In this document: one piece after another, positions 9,944 to 20,836 of the stretch | Layout: each line of letters opens with the position of its first letter | Numbering within the stretch: position 1 is the stretch's first letter | From: Pelagibacteraceae bacterium AG-410-N23 | GTDB lineage: Bacteria; Pseudomonadota; Alphaproteobacteria; Pelagibacterales; Pelagibacteraceae | Assembly: GCA_003215055.1 (NCBI GenBank) | Contig: QCKW01000009.1 | Span: 1-39,413 of the forward strand | DNA: 39,413 nt | Reading direction: 5' to 3' | Notes under the pieces: generated by a model | Database searches by the model: none | The model's input: the letters and a program-made list of their open reading frames with translations, nothing else | What the model was told of the DNA's origin: nothing | Program-made: the position numbers and the translations under genes

Positions 9944-10451
9944 AATCGGTAAAATTTAATCCATTTTTATCTTTATCTGATAGTAAGGGTTTTTTGATCT
10001 TCCAATTAATTTTTAATTGTGGATCATCCCATTTGATAGTTGTCTCACTTTCTTTATGTCTATAATTAGTACATTTATAAAATACACCACATACTTTAGA
10101 CAAACATAAAAAACCATGAGCAAAATTTTCTGGAATGTAAAGAGAAAAGTCAGAGTTTTGAGATATCTGTATTGCAAAATGCTTACCATATGTAGGTGAC
10201 TTTTTTCTAAGATCAACAACTACATCTAAAATTTTTCCATGTACTACAGTTATAATTTTTGCTTGAGGTCTTTTTTTTTGTAAATGAAGTCCTCTAAGAG
10301 TATTTTTTTTTGAAAATGAAAAACAATCAAAGATGAATTTTTTTTTGGTAACATTTTTTTTTTCAACTTCCTTAAAAAAACCTCTTCTATCTGAATGTAT
10401 TTTAGTTTTGATGAGAACCAAATCTTTTATTTTTGTTTTAACTATTTTCAT
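9936..10451 (-). CDS. rmlC: dTDP-4-dehydrorhamnose 3,5-epimerase family protein
   Basis: The 171-residue cupin matches RmlC in length and motifs: DRRGFFKEV at the N-terminus, LRGLHLQ with the catalytic His, VVDLRKKSPTYGKH, IPENFAHGFLCLS, and the C-terminal WDDPQLKINW. RmlC epimerises C3 and C5 of dTDP-4-keto-6-deoxyglucose; relatives epimerise only one carbon for other deoxysugars, so the exact product is open. It is the last gene of a minus-strand trio (rmlA, SDR, rmlC). Its ATG overlaps the SDR stop by one base. Its coding strand carries four A runs of nine or ten (complement of 10271-10279, 10303-10311, 10338-10346, 10354-10363). Confidence 0.85.
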   Translation of the reverse strand: MKIVKTKIKDLVLIKTKIHSDRRGFFKEVEKKNVTKKKFIFDCFSFSKKNTLRGLHLQKKRPQAKIITVVHGKILDVVVDLRKKSPTYGKHFAIQISQNSDFSLYIPENFAHGFLCLSKVCGVFYKCTNYRHKESETTIKWDDPQLKINWKIKKPLLSDKDKNGLNFTDFK

Positions 10452-11329
10452 TAATTAAATTTACTTTGTATTTTATTCAATATATTTGCTTTGGGTTTCC
10501 ATTTTGGTAATATTTTTAATGATGAATTTTTGAATTTCAATATTTTTTCATTTCTATATTTAATCTTAAGTTTTTTATTAAGTTTCACATTAATTTTTGA
10601 AATAAGATAATCAATTTTAAAATTTTTTCTTTGCTTTAGACAATAGTCACCTGGTTTAATATTATTCTGAAGAATTATCATAACTGCATTTATTATATCA
10701 TTCACATGGATTATATTTAATTGAAGTTTTTTAGAGTTTATAAATGTTGTTTTTTTTTGTCTATAATTTTTTATAAGAGTTGGTATTAATTTTTTTCTGG
10801 CATCATCTTCATGAAAACTCTCGTAAAACTTTAAATTATATTGATTTAATTTTTTATTTTGTAATGTGTAATAGTTAAGTATCATTTCAAAAGCGGATTT
10901 AGTAGAAGCATAGAAATTTTTAGGTGAATATGTTTTTCCATCTGAATGTTGCATCATTGTTCCAAAATTTATTATTTTTTTTATTTTTAAAAAAATTGTA
11001 TCTGTGACGATTGTTGGAAAATAGATATTAGATTCTACAAATTTAGAAATTTCATTATGTGAATGGTCATTTTTATATAAAGTTGCAAAATTGATAAAAA
11101 AATCAATTTTTTTCTTCCTCAATTTTTTGTTTATTTCATTCTCATCTTTAAAAAAAATTGATTCATAAGTGTTTTTATATTTTTTTCTCAAATGAGTGAG
11201 ATACTTATTATTTTTATTTTTATTTCTTAAAATATCAATTACTTTGTATTTCTTTGTTAAAATAAATTTTAAAAATACTTTTCCAATAAATCCAGATGTT
11301 CCTGTTAATAATATAGTTTTTATTTTCAA
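10451..11329 (-). CDS. NAD(P)-dependent sugar epimerase/reductase (extended SDR)
   Basis: This 292-residue Rossmann protein begins with the nucleotide-binding TGTSGFIG (residues 9-16) and has the SDR catalytic YASTK in mid-protein (about 141-145), with NFGTMMQ upstream supplying the family Ser/Thr position. It belongs to the extended SDR group that includes RmlD-type 4-ketoreductases and CDP-abequose synthase; the sequence does not settle which. Its position between rmlA and rmlC suggests the final 4-keto reduction of a nucleotide-activated 6-deoxysugar. No rmlB 4,6-dehydratase is in the window, so that step must be encoded elsewhere. The protein is very rich in lysine and asparagine, like its neighbours. 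Confidence 0.78.
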   Translation of the reverse strand: MKIKTILLTGTSGFIGKVFLKFILTKKYKVIDILRNKNKNNKYLTHLRKKYKNTYESIFFKDENEINKKLRKKKIDFFINFATLYKNDHSHNEISKFVESNIYFPTIVTDTIFLKIKKIINFGTMMQHSDGKTYSPKNFYASTKSAFEMILNYYTLQNKKLNQYNLKFYESFHEDDARKKLIPTLIKNYRQKKTTFINSKKLQLNIIHVNDIINAVMIILQNNIKPGDYCLKQRKNFKIDYLISKINVKLNKKLKIKYRNEKILKFKNSSLKILPKWKPKANILNKIQSKFN

Positions 11330-11331
11330 AA

Positions 11332-12192
11332 TTATAATTTTTTTAAATAATTACTGTATTCACAATTCCCGTAAAATTTGATGTTTTCACTGATATCTTT
11401 TTTATTGATCCATTTTTTTATTAGTGAAATTTCTTCTAAGCAAGCTATTTTAATATTTTGCACTTCTTCTACAGATTTGACATAATTTGAAATATTATTT
11501 AAATCTTTTATTTTACCCGCATCTGACCAAATAGCTCCCCTTCCAATCATTTCGAATTTTAATTGATTTAGTTTTTTATATTTTTTTATCAGGTCGGTTA
11601 TTTCTAATTCACCTCTTTTTGATGGTTTTAATTCTTTTGAAAATTTACAAACATTCTTATCAAAAAAATATAATCCAGTAATAGCTTTATTAGAAATAAA
11701 ATTTTTTGGTTTTTCTACAATATTTTGAATTTTATTTTTTTTTATTTTTGCTACTCCATAATTTTCTGGATTTGTTACGTCTTTCAAAAATATTTTTGCT
11801 CCCTTTGTATGTTTAGATGATTTTTCCAATGTTTTTGTTAAATTTTGTCCATAAAAAAAATTATCACCAAGAATCAAAGCAACATTATCTCCACTAATAA
11901 AATCCTCTCCAAGAATAAAAGCTTCTGGTAACCCTCTGGGCTTATTTTGAATTTTATAATTAATATTTATACCTAACCTTGAACCATTTCCTAAAAGGTT
12001 TTTAAAAGAATTAATTTGACCAGGATTTACAATTAAAAGTATATCCTTAATATTCGCTAACATCATGACTGATAAAGGATAAAAAATCATTGGCTTGTCA
12101 TTTATAGGTAGCAACTGTTTATTTACAGCTTTAGTTAATGGGCTTAACCTTGTTCCAGATCCACCTGCGAGAATAATGCCTTTTTTAATCAT
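11332..12192 (-). CDS. rmlA: Glucose-1-phosphate thymidylyltransferase
   Basis: The 286-residue nucleotidyltransferase makes dTDP-glucose from dTTP and glucose-1-phosphate, the entry step to dTDP-deoxysugars. Visible are the pyrophosphorylase loop ILAGGSGTRLSPLT (residues 7-20), KPMIFYPLS, GLPEAFILGEDF, LILGDNFFYG with the metal Asp, and VEKPKNFISNKAITGLYFFD. The usual WLDTG motif reads WSDAG here but keeps the Asp. The length is standard (about 290). It is the first gene of the minus-strand trio, is divergent from gyrB with 82 bases between starts, and is followed two bases later by the SDR gene. Confidence 0.92.
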   Translation of the reverse strand: MIKKGIILAGGSGTRLSPLTKAVNKQLLPINDKPMIFYPLSVMMLANIKDILLIVNPGQINSFKNLLGNGSRLGININYKIQNKPRGLPEAFILGEDFISGDNVALILGDNFFYGQNLTKTLEKSSKHTKGAKIFLKDVTNPENYGVAKIKKNKIQNIVEKPKNFISNKAITGLYFFDKNVCKFSKELKPSKRGELEITDLIKKYKKLNQLKFEMIGRGAIWSDAGKIKDLNNISNYVKSVEEVQNIKIACLEEISLIKKWINKKDISENIKFYGNCEYSNYLKKL

Positions 12193-12250
12193 TTTGGTTT
12201 GTAAATATTAAACATATATTAAAACTTCTATATTTAAATACTTATATTTA

Positions 12251-12259
12251 TGTTATGAT
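12251..12259 (+). promoter_or_regulatory. Candidate extended -10 promoter element for gyrB
   Basis: TGT followed by TATGAT (12254-12259) forms an extended -10 element 16 bases before the gyrB ATG at 12275. A start site about seven bases downstream would leave a leader of roughly ten bases with no Shine-Dalgarno sequence. No convincing -35 box was found, which is acceptable for extended -10 promoters. This is pattern matching only. Confidence 0.4.
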
Positions 12260-12262
12260 TAA

Positions 12263-14335
<2,073 letters not shown>

Positions 14336-14338
14336 ATA

Positions 14339-15619
14339 ATGAAGTTTTTTGAAACTTCTAAACAATATTCGTTAAAAAAATCAATTTACTTAAATTTAAG
14401 GTGGATAGGAATTATTGGTCAACTTATTTCAGTAAACTTAGTATATTTTTACTTTAACTTTGAATTTGATTTTGTTTCTGCGAATTTAATAATTTTAATT
14501 GGTATTATAAGTAATTTTTACCTTATTTTTATCTATAAAAAAACTCAATTAACAGATAGATCCGCTTTTATACATTTGATCATTGATATAGTTCAGTTGA
14601 GTGGACTTATTTACTTAACTGGAGGTATAAAAAACCCATTTATCATTTTTTTAATTATACCAAGCGTATTTGCATCATCAAATTTAGGGTTTAGAACGAA
14701 TTCAATCTTAGTTTTTATCACCACGGTCTCAATAGTTTTTTTATCATTTTTTTCCAAAGATTTACCATCTCCTTTAGGTTATCACTTTCATGTCAGTCCT
14801 TATTATTATTATTCAATACCCATAGCTTTAATAATTGCACTTCTTTTTTTAAATTACTTTGCAATTATCTTTGGAGTAGAGTCAAAATTAAGAAAGGATG
14901 CATTAAATAAGATGGAGGAAATAATGGCTAAAGAGCACGAGATGCTTTCCCTAGGAGGTCAAGCTGCAGCTGCAGCACATTCATTAGGAACTCCACTTTC
15001 AACAATAAAGATTATTACTCAAGAACTATCTAAACAGCTAAAAGATCAAAAAGAAGTGATACAAGATATAGAATTATTATCTAGTCAAGTTGAGAGATGT
15101 AATCAAATACTAAAAAGACTATCACTTAACCCAAATGAAGAAGATGATTTTATAGATGAGGATTTAGCCATGAAAGATTACTTAAAAGAGATAATTCTAT
15201 CCTTTAAAGAAACTAGTAAAAAAGAATTTATTTTTAATATAAGTCAAGATTTAAACTCTAAAAAAATAACTAAATCGATTGAATTGGTTTATGGTTTGAG
15301 AAATTTTATTGGTAATGCAAATAAATTTAGTAAAAGTAAAGTTTTTATTAACTTGAAAAGTGATAGTAACTTTACAGTTGTTACCATCGAAGATGATGGC
15401 AGAGGGTATCCTAGTGATATATTATCTAAAATAGGTGAACCGTATTTAAAGTCTCCTAGATTTATTGATAAAGAAAAAACAGGTTTAGGCTTGGGATTAT
15501 TTATTGGCAAAACTCTTCTTGAAAAAAATTTTGCTTCCGTAAATTGTTGGAATTCGAGGACAAGAAGTGGAGCTGAAGTTATTATAAAATGGAAAAACAA
15601 AGATTTGTTTAATCTTTAA
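14339..15619 (+). CDS. regB: RegB/PrrB/ActS-type redox-sensing histidine kinase
   Basis: This 426-residue membrane kinase has about six hydrophobic segments in residues 20-180, the quinone-site-like GGIKNPF (96-102), and a HisKA box [14 protein letters not shown] with the phospho-His at about 215. The redox-active Cys of the RegB family is present at about 255 ([12 protein letters not shown]). The HATPase domain shows NANKFS, DDGRGYP and [10 protein letters not shown]. RegB with its regulator RegA controls respiratory and energy genes in alphaproteobacteria; no regA is in this window. The residue after the phospho-His is Ser, where RegB homologues usually have Glu. The stop shares the TTAA at 15616-15619 with the convergent cobT stop. 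Confidence 0.87.
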   Translation: MKFFETSKQYSLKKSIYLNLRWIGIIGQLISVNLVYFYFNFEFDFVSANLIILIGIISNFYLIFIYKKTQLTDRSAFIHLIIDIVQLSGLIYLTGGIKNPFIIFLIIPSVFASSNLGFRTNSILVFITTVSIVFLSFFSKDLPSPLGYHFHVSPYYYYSIPIALIIALLFLNYFAIIFGVESKLRKDALNKMEEIMAKEHEMLSLGGQAAAAAHSLGTPLSTIKIITQELSKQLKDQKEVIQDIELLSSQVERCNQILKRLSLNPNEEDDFIDEDLAMKDYLKEIILSFKETSKKEFIFNISQDLNSKKITKSIELVYGLRNFIGNANKFSKSKVFINLKSDSNFTVVTIEDDGRGYPSDILSKIGEPYLKSPRFIDKEKTGLGLGLFIGKTLLEKNFASVNCWNSRTRSGAEVIIKWKNKDLFNL

Positions 15620-17418
15620 TGTAACTTCTTTTTATTATCAAATAATTGACTTAGTTCAGATATCATTACATCTCCTAGTTCATTTACATCGGTTATTTTA
15701 ATTGCACGGTTATAGTATCGTGAGACGTCATGACCAATTCCAATAGCAAGAATTTCAATCGATGTTTTTTCCTCAATAAATTTTACCATTTTTTTTAAGT
15801 GTTTTTCTAAAAAATCTCCTGAGTTAACTGATAGCGTAGAATCATCAACTGGTGCTCCATCAGAGATTACCATAATTATTTTTCTTTCTTCTTTTCTTTT
15901 TTTTATTCGATTAAATGCCCAAGATATTGCCTCACCATCAATGTTCTCTTTAAGCAAACCCTCTTTTAACATTAACCCAAGATTGTTTTTGGCTTGTCTC
16001 CAATGAGTATCAGCACTTTTATAAATTATATGTCTTAGATCGTTCAGTCTTCCAGGAGTTTTAGGTTTACCAGCTTTGTTCCAGAATTCTCTACATTGAC
16101 CACCTTTCCAATTCTTTGTGGTAAAGCCTAGTATTTCAACTTTTACGGAACATCTTTCTAATGTTCTTGATAAAATATCAGCACAAATTGCTGCAATTGT
16201 AATTGGTCTACCTCTCATAGAACCAGAATTATCAATTAATAAAGTTACCACTGTGTCCTTAAAATCCAAATCTTTTTCTTTTTTAAATGATAAAGAATTA
16301 TATGGGTCCATTATTATTCTAGGTAATTTTGAACTATCTAATAACCCCTCTTCTAAGTCAAACTCCCAAGATCGGTTTTGTTTAGCTAACAATTGTCTTT
16401 GTAATTTGTTAGCAAGTTTTGTAATTACATCCTGGAAACCAATAAGTTGTTGATCGAGAGTTTTTCTTAGTTTTAATGCATCATCAAAATTTTCTAAATT
16501 TTCTGCTTTGATAGTTTCATCAAACTTATTTGTAAAAATTTTATAATTTAGGTCATTATATTTAAAAGACTGCTTTTGAACCACACTCTCTTTGCTCTGT
16601 TTATCTGAGTCCGTATCAACTAATTGTTCATCTAACTTATATTCATCTATATCGTAATCTGAGTCCAACCTTGTCTCTGCCTCTTCTTGTTTATTTTGAT
16701 TGTTATTATCATCAGTATCATTTTCTTGATTGTCATTTGATTGGTTATTTGATGAGTTATTTTCATTCTGTTCTTCAGTTTCTTCATTATTATCATTTTG
16801 GAAAATTTCCATAGATTGTAAAATTTCACAAAATTTAGATGAATATATGTCTTGATTTTCTAAATTAGCTTTTAAAAAATCAATATGTTGTTCAATAGAT
16901 TTATCAAATTCTTTTTCCCAAAAATTTAACAATTTTGTAGTTGAAGAATTTAAATTTATATTGTGAAATTTTTTTAGCAAATATAACTCAAAAGCTTCAC
17001 TCACGGGAACATCTTCCTTGTTTTTAATCTGGTCCTTTCTTTTTAATTCAATTATCTTTTCGTAATTACTTTTAATATTTTTTTCTATGCCTTTTAGTAT
17101 TTTGAAACCAAGTAACTCGTACCGAATTTTTTCAGCAATTAAATAAAGAGATTTATAGGATGAATTTGAAGGCAAATTTTTATTCAGTATTTTAATATTT
17201 GAAAATTTTTTTTTTAAAGCATTGGAATCAGACTCTGCTCTCGCTTTTAAAAAGTCACTTTTTGAATTTAAGTTATCTAAATTAAAAAAATCAAACTTTT
17301 TTGAATTTTTGTTTTTATCAAATTCATCATTTATTTTAAAGTCACCAGATATAGCTTTCGCAGTTGAGGTAAGTGCTTGTCTAAGTTTTTCTTTTAAAAT
17401 GTTTTCCTTATTATTCAT
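15616..17418 (-). CDS. cobT: CobT-type cobaltochelatase subunit / VWA protein
   Basis: The 600-residue protein matches CobT: an N-terminal helical part, a strongly acidic Asn/Asp/Glu/Gln-rich linker at about residues 210-275, and a C-terminal von Willebrand A domain with MIDAS motif DNSGSM near residue 395, plus [20 protein letters not shown] and [12 protein letters not shown]. In aerobic cobalamin synthesis CobT and CobS assist CobN in inserting cobalt. No cobN or other corrin gene is in the window, and SAR11 genomes are generally regarded as lacking the full pathway, so another chaperone-like role is possible. It is one base from cobS, downstream in the same operon. Confidence 0.9.
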   Translation of the reverse strand: MNNKENILKEKLRQALTSTAKAISGDFKINDEFDKNKNSKKFDFFNLDNLNSKSDFLKARAESDSNALKKKFSNIKILNKNLPSNSSYKSLYLIAEKIRYELLGFKILKGIEKNIKSNYEKIIELKRKDQIKNKEDVPVSEAFELYLLKKFHNINLNSSTTKLLNFWEKEFDKSIEQHIDFLKANLENQDIYSSKFCEILQSMEIFQNDNNEETEEQNENNSSNNQSNDNQENDTDDNNNQNKQEEAETRLDSDYDIDEYKLDEQLVDTDSDKQSKESVVQKQSFKYNDLNYKIFTNKFDETIKAENLENFDDALKLRKTLDQQLIGFQDVITKLANKLQRQLLAKQNRSWEFDLEEGLLDSSKLPRIIMDPYNSLSFKKEKDLDFKDTVVTLLIDNSGSMRGRPITIAAICADILSRTLERCSVKVEILGFTTKNWKGGQCREFWNKAGKPKTPGRLNDLRHIIYKSADTHWRQAKNNLGLMLKEGLLKENIDGEAISWAFNRIKKRKEERKIIMVISDGAPVDDSTLSVNSGDFLEKHLKKMVKFIEEKTSIEILAIGIGHDVSRYYNRAIKITDVNELGDVMISELSQLFDNKKKLH

Positions 17419-18393
17419 TTAAATTTGAATATTAATTAAGGACTCCGGTAAATCTTCCCCAAAACATCTTTGATAATACTCAGCAATGATATTTTTTTCA
17501 ATTTCATCACATTTGTTTAAAAAAGTAACTCTGAAAGCATAGCCTATATCTTTAAAAATCTCTGCATTTTCTGCCCAATGTAAAACTGTTCTTGGACTCA
17601 TTACAGTAGATATATCTCCTGCTATAAAACCTTTTCTAGTTAAAGAAGCAACTTTGATCATGTTAGAAATTTTTTCTTTACCTTTTGGATTATTATAACT
17701 TTTATTTTTTGCTAAGATAATTTCCATCTCTTTATCAAGACTAAGATAATTCAAAGTTGTTACAATATTCCATCTATCCATTTGGCCTTGGTTTATTTGC
17801 TGAGTACCATGGTATAAACCTGAAGTATCTCCCAGACCAACTGTGTTGGATGTTGCAAACAACCTAAAAAATTTATTTTGTTTAATTACTTTATTCTTGT
17901 CTAGCAAAGTAAAGCTTCCTTCGGCTTCTAAAACTCTTTGGATAACAAACATAACATCTGGTCTCCCAGCATCATATTCATCAAATACTAATGCAACTGG
18001 ATTCTGAATTGACCAAGGTAGAATTCCCTCTTTAAATTGAGTGATTTGTTTTCCGTCCTTTAATGTTATTGCATCTTTACCTATTAGATCTATTCTGCTT
18101 ATGTGGCTATCCAAGTTGACTCTAATGCATGGCCAATTTAGTCTTGCTGCTATTTGCTCTATATGAGTTGATTTACCAGTTCCATGATATCCTTGGACTA
18201 ATACTCTTTTATTAAAGGCAAAACCAGAGATAATTGCAAGTGTAGTGTCTCTATCAAATTTATAATTTTTATCTATCTCAGGAACATATTCATTTTTTTT
18301 TGAAAAAGCATCTACCTCCATTTCAGACTCAACTCCAAAAGTTTGTTTTAATGAGACTTTTATATCTGGTTTGATATCTAAATTAGGTGTCAA
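17419..18393 (-). CDS. cobS: CobS-type AAA+ ATPase
   Basis: This 324-residue MoxR-like AAA+ ATPase has Walker A GYHGTGKS (residues 68-75), Walker [12 protein letters not shown] and sensor-type [15 protein letters not shown]. Its N-terminus ([21 protein letters not shown]) is characteristic of CobS. It partners the VWA protein CobT as an ATP-driven metal-insertase module. Its start overlaps the J-domain gene by 11 bases, and cobT follows directly, so the three genes form one minus-strand operon. An A9 run (complement of about 18293-18301) lies in codons 31-34, in frame. Confidence 0.93.
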   Translation of the reverse strand: MTPNLDIKPDIKVSLKQTFGVESEMEVDAFSKKNEYVPEIDKNYKFDRDTTLAIISGFAFNKRVLVQGYHGTGKSTHIEQIAARLNWPCIRVNLDSHISRIDLIGKDAITLKDGKQITQFKEGILPWSIQNPVALVFDEYDAGRPDVMFVIQRVLEAEGSFTLLDKNKVIKQNKFFRLFATSNTVGLGDTSGLYHGTQQINQGQMDRWNIVTTLNYLSLDKEMEIILAKNKSYNNPKGKEKISNMIKVASLTRKGFIAGDISTVMSPRTVLHWAENAEIFKDIGYAFRVTFLNKCDEIEKNIIAEYYQRCFGEDLPESLINIQI

Positions 18394-18910
18394 TTTTTTT
18401 CCTATATGTGTTTTTTAGTTGTGTATAAGCTAAAGTTATTAATTTCAATTTTTCTTCAAATTTTTTATTACCAGAATTCATATCAGGGTGAAATTTTTTG
18501 ACAAGGATTTTGAATTTATCTTGAATTTTTTGCCATTTTATACCGACTGAAACACCCAATATACTGAAAGCTTTAATATCTTTGTTGTCAAATTTAAATT
18601 GACGCATGTAATTAAACTCGCTGTCAAATTTACTCTTATCCGCCTCATCACTAAGCGTATTGTTCCATAATACTTTAAAAAAATTATCGGAAGAACTAAA
18701 GCTTTGAGTTGGTTTATGCCAAGTCATATCTGATTTTAAAAAATTCATGACTTGTTCATCATTCATACCAGAAAAATAATTCCAATTTTTATTAAATTCT
18801 TTTATGTGTTCAAGACATAACATCCTAAATTTTCTACTATTATCTTTTTCAACTGGAGCTTTGTATTCTCCAATTTTTTTACATTTATTCCAGTCACAAA
18901 TTATTTTCAT
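18383..18910 (-). CDS. J-domain (DnaJ-like) protein upstream of cobS
   Basis: The 175-residue protein has a short Cys-containing N-terminus (CDWNKC, residues 5-10; LCLEH at 31-35) followed by NWNYFSGM, a pattern seen in alphaproteobacterial J-domain proteins next to cobS, and a C-terminal J-domain with HPD at 141-143. J-domains stimulate the ATPase of DnaK; the N-terminal part may bind zinc or a client. The start is set at the ATG at 18910 rather than an in-frame ATG 13 codons upstream, because family similarity begins at MKIICDW and the upstream codons run back into bolA. Only 14 bases separate this ATG from the divergent bolA ATG. Confidence 0.85.
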   Translation of the reverse strand: MKIICDWNKCKKIGEYKAPVEKDNSRKFRMLCLEHIKEFNKNWNYFSGMNDEQVMNFLKSDMTWHKPTQSFSSSDNFFKVLWNNTLSDEADKSKFDSEFNYMRQFKFDNKDIKAFSILGVSVGIKWQKIQDKFKILVKKFHPDMNSGNKKFEEKLKLITLAYTQLKNTYRKKIDT

Positions 18911-18919
18911 GATATAGTG

Positions 18920-18949
18920 TATATATGAATATAAATGAGTTAATTGCAA
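18920..18949 (-). promoter_or_regulatory. Candidate promoter for the J-domain/cobS/cobT operon inside bolA
   Basis: On the minus strand, TTGCAA (complement of 18944-18949) and TATATA (complement of 18920-18925) are separated by 18 bases, close to sigma-70 spacing. The predicted start would lie only a few bases from the ATG at 18910, making the transcript nearly leaderless. The -35 hexamer lies within the bolA coding region. Confidence 0.35.
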
Positions 18950-19185
18950 TTGTTAAAAAAAAAATTGAAAAAAATATTTCTATTGAAAATATTAAAATCG
19001 AAGATAAGTCCTTTATTCACAAAAAACACAAAAATAATCAGAAGGGAAAATTTCATTTAAAAATTGAAATTATCTCAAATGAGTTAAAAAATATGAGTAA
19101 GATTGAAAGTAATAAAAAAATTTATAAAATTTTAGATAAAGAAATGAAAGAATGGATTCATTCTCTTCAGTTATTAATTCACTAA
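18925..19185 (+). CDS. bolA: BolA family protein
   Basis: This 86-residue protein fits the BolA/IbaG family: the early helix (INELIAIVKKKIEKN), the KGKFHLKIEIISNEL strand pair, a SKIESNKKIYKIL helix and the terminal KEWIHSLQL, which corresponds to the IHAL motif. BolA proteins work with monothiol glutaredoxins in Fe-S and redox handling and in some bacteria act on transcription. Divergence from the J-domain/cobS/cobT set is a conserved alphaproteobacterial arrangement. The glycine of the usual HxGH segment is not retained (KKHKNNQKG). The 3' end overlaps aroB tail to tail by 12 bases. Confidence 0.85.
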   Translation: MNINELIAIVKKKIEKNISIENIKIEDKSFIHKKHKNNQKGKFHLKIEIISNELKNMSKIESNKKIYKILDKEMKEWIHSLQLLIH

Positions 19186-20280
19186 TTCTTTTTTTAAAAA
19201 TGATTTTAACTCAATTTTACTATATCGCTTATGATGCAATGGTTTGCTAATTTTTTCTAGTAGTATTAAATTTACCTTATTTGTAGTATTCTTTTTATCA
19301 TTAAGCATAAATCTAATAATTCTATTTAAGTCTTTTAAAGAAAAATAATTTTTAAGATAGAAAGGTAAATTTGATTTTTTGATATGGTTACATATTGAGT
19401 CAAAATCATTTTTATTTAAAAGTTTTTTTTCATAACTTAACTTTAAGGCTGAGACCATTCCAAGAATGACAGCCTCTCCATGATTAAGTTTTCTTGAATA
19501 CTTTAATGTTGCTTCATAGCTATGTGCAAAAGTATGACCAAAATTTAATATTTTTCTAAATTTTTTTTCTTTTTCATCTTTTTGAACCACCTTTTTTTTT
19601 ATATTGCAACTTTTATAAATTGCTCTTTCAATGTAGGGAGATTTCAAGTTAAGAATATAACTAATATTTTTTTTTAGATAGATATAATAATTTTTATCTG
19701 CGATGATTGAATGTTTCAAAATTTCACCATATCCACATATTATTTCTCTTTTTGGTAAAGATTTTAAGAAATCTGTATCACTTAAAACTAGTTTTGGTTG
19801 ATAAAAACTACCAATAAGATTTTTACCATATTTTGTGTTAACTCCAGTTTTACCACCAACAGAAGAATCTACTTGAGATAAAAGAGTAGTAGGAATATTA
19901 ATAAATTGTAATCCTCTCTTATAAAGGCTAGCAGCAAATCCACCTATATCACCTGCTATTCCTCCTCCAACACTTATCAAACAATCTTGCCTTGAAAAAT
20001 TCCTTTTAAGTAAATTTTCAAGAATTAAATTTACAGTATTTTGATTTTTATTTTTTTCAGATGTTGAGATTAAAAGTAAAAAAACTTCTTTTTTAGACAA
20101 TGATTTTTTAATTTTAAAAATCATTTTTTTTGGTACATTTTTGTCAATTACTAAAAGAGCTTTTTCAAATTTGATTGAATTATTATTAAAAAAACTCGAT
20201 GTATCTTTAATTATATTTGAACCAATAATTATAGGATATTTTTCAGTGCTAGTTTTAACTGTCAATTTTATTGGTTTCAT
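19174..20280 (-). CDS. aroB: 3-dehydroquinate synthase
   Basis: The 368-residue enzyme converts DAHP to 3-dehydroquinate, the second step of the shikimate pathway, using NAD and a metal ion. Motifs visible are SVGGGIAGDIGGFAAS (dinucleotide binding), PTTLLSQVDSSVGGKTGVN, GSFYQPKLVLSDTDFLKSLP, the metal-ligand region NFGHTFAHSYEA and LNHGEAV. The length is normal. The aroB start lies 26 bases inside the 3' end of aroK, the common aroK-aroB operon order. Its coding strand includes an A9 run (complement of 19602-19610). Confidence 0.96.
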   Translation of the reverse strand: MKPIKLTVKTSTEKYPIIIGSNIIKDTSSFFNNNSIKFEKALLVIDKNVPKKMIFKIKKSLSKKEVFLLLISTSEKNKNQNTVNLILENLLKRNFSRQDCLISVGGGIAGDIGGFAASLYKRGLQFINIPTTLLSQVDSSVGGKTGVNTKYGKNLIGSFYQPKLVLSDTDFLKSLPKREIICGYGEILKHSIIADKNYYIYLKKNISYILNLKSPYIERAIYKSCNIKKKVVQKDEKEKKFRKILNFGHTFAHSYEATLKYSRKLNHGEAVILGMVSALKLSYEKKLLNKNDFDSICNHIKKSNLPFYLKNYFSLKDLNRIIRFMLNDKKNTTNKVNLILLEKISKPLHHKRYSKIELKSFLKKELVN

Positions 20281-20779
20281 AAATATTTAAAATTTCATTA
20301 ACTATTTCTATTTTTGAGAGATTATCACAATTTATCTTATATAATGATTTTGAGTAAAAGTTTGAACGTTTTTTTATCATATTTATTAATTCATTTTTCG
20401 TTAAATTTTTGACAAGCGGCCTTTTGGAGTTTTTTCTTAATCTTTTTAATAATTGTTCACTACCTAAATTAAGCCAAAAAGACAAATGATTGCTTAAAAT
20501 TTCTTTTCTTATTTTGCTGTTGAGAAAACCACCCCCGCCTAATGCAACAACTATATTTTTTTTTTTTAAAATTTGTAATGTAACTTTTTCCTCAATTTCT
20601 CTAAAAAATTTTTCACCATAATCATTAAATATTTCAGTAATTTTCATTCCCGATTTTTTTTCAATACAATTATCGATATCAAAAAAATCTAATTTAAGTC
20701 TCTTTGATATAAGTTTACCTATAGTGGTCTTACCAGTACCCATCATGCCCAAAAAAACAATATTTCCCTCAGATTTCAT
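20255..20779 (-). CDS. aroK: Shikimate kinase
   Basis: The 174-residue product phosphorylates shikimate at O3. The P-loop GMMGTGKTT lies at residues 11-19, followed by FFDIDNCIEKKSGMKITEIF with the substrate-binding Asp, VVALGGGGFLN, and the lid region KRPLVKN. The ATG at 20779 is preferred to one 21 codons upstream, because family similarity begins just before NIVFLG and the longer form would overlap the divergent small membrane ORF. The coding strand holds a 12-base A run, in frame, encoding KKKN before IVVALGGGG. Confidence 0.95.
   Translation of the reverse strand: MKSEGNIVFLGMMGTGKTTIGKLISKRLKLDFFDIDNCIEKKSGMKITEIFNDYGEKFFREIEEKVTLQILKKKNIVVALGGGGFLNSKIRKEILSNHLSFWLNLGSEQLLKRLRKNSKRPLVKNLTKNELINMIKKRSNFYSKSLYKINCDNLSKIEIVNEILNIYETNKIDS
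20556..20567 (-). repeat. A12 homopolymer inside aroK
   Basis: Twelve consecutive T on the plus strand are twelve A in the aroK coding strand. The reading frame is intact across it in this sequence. Tracts of this length are prone to replication, transcription and sequencing slippage. Confidence 0.85.
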
Positions 20780-20836
20780 ATTATTATTTATTGAAAAAAC
20801 ACAAATATGTCTTAATTTGAAATTACTCAAAGTTAT

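Noticed and set aside
16647-16829. Minus-strand frame rich in Met and Ile within cobT
   Set aside because: It is an out-of-frame reading of the acidic Asn/Asp/Gln-rich linker of CobT and is low-complexity.
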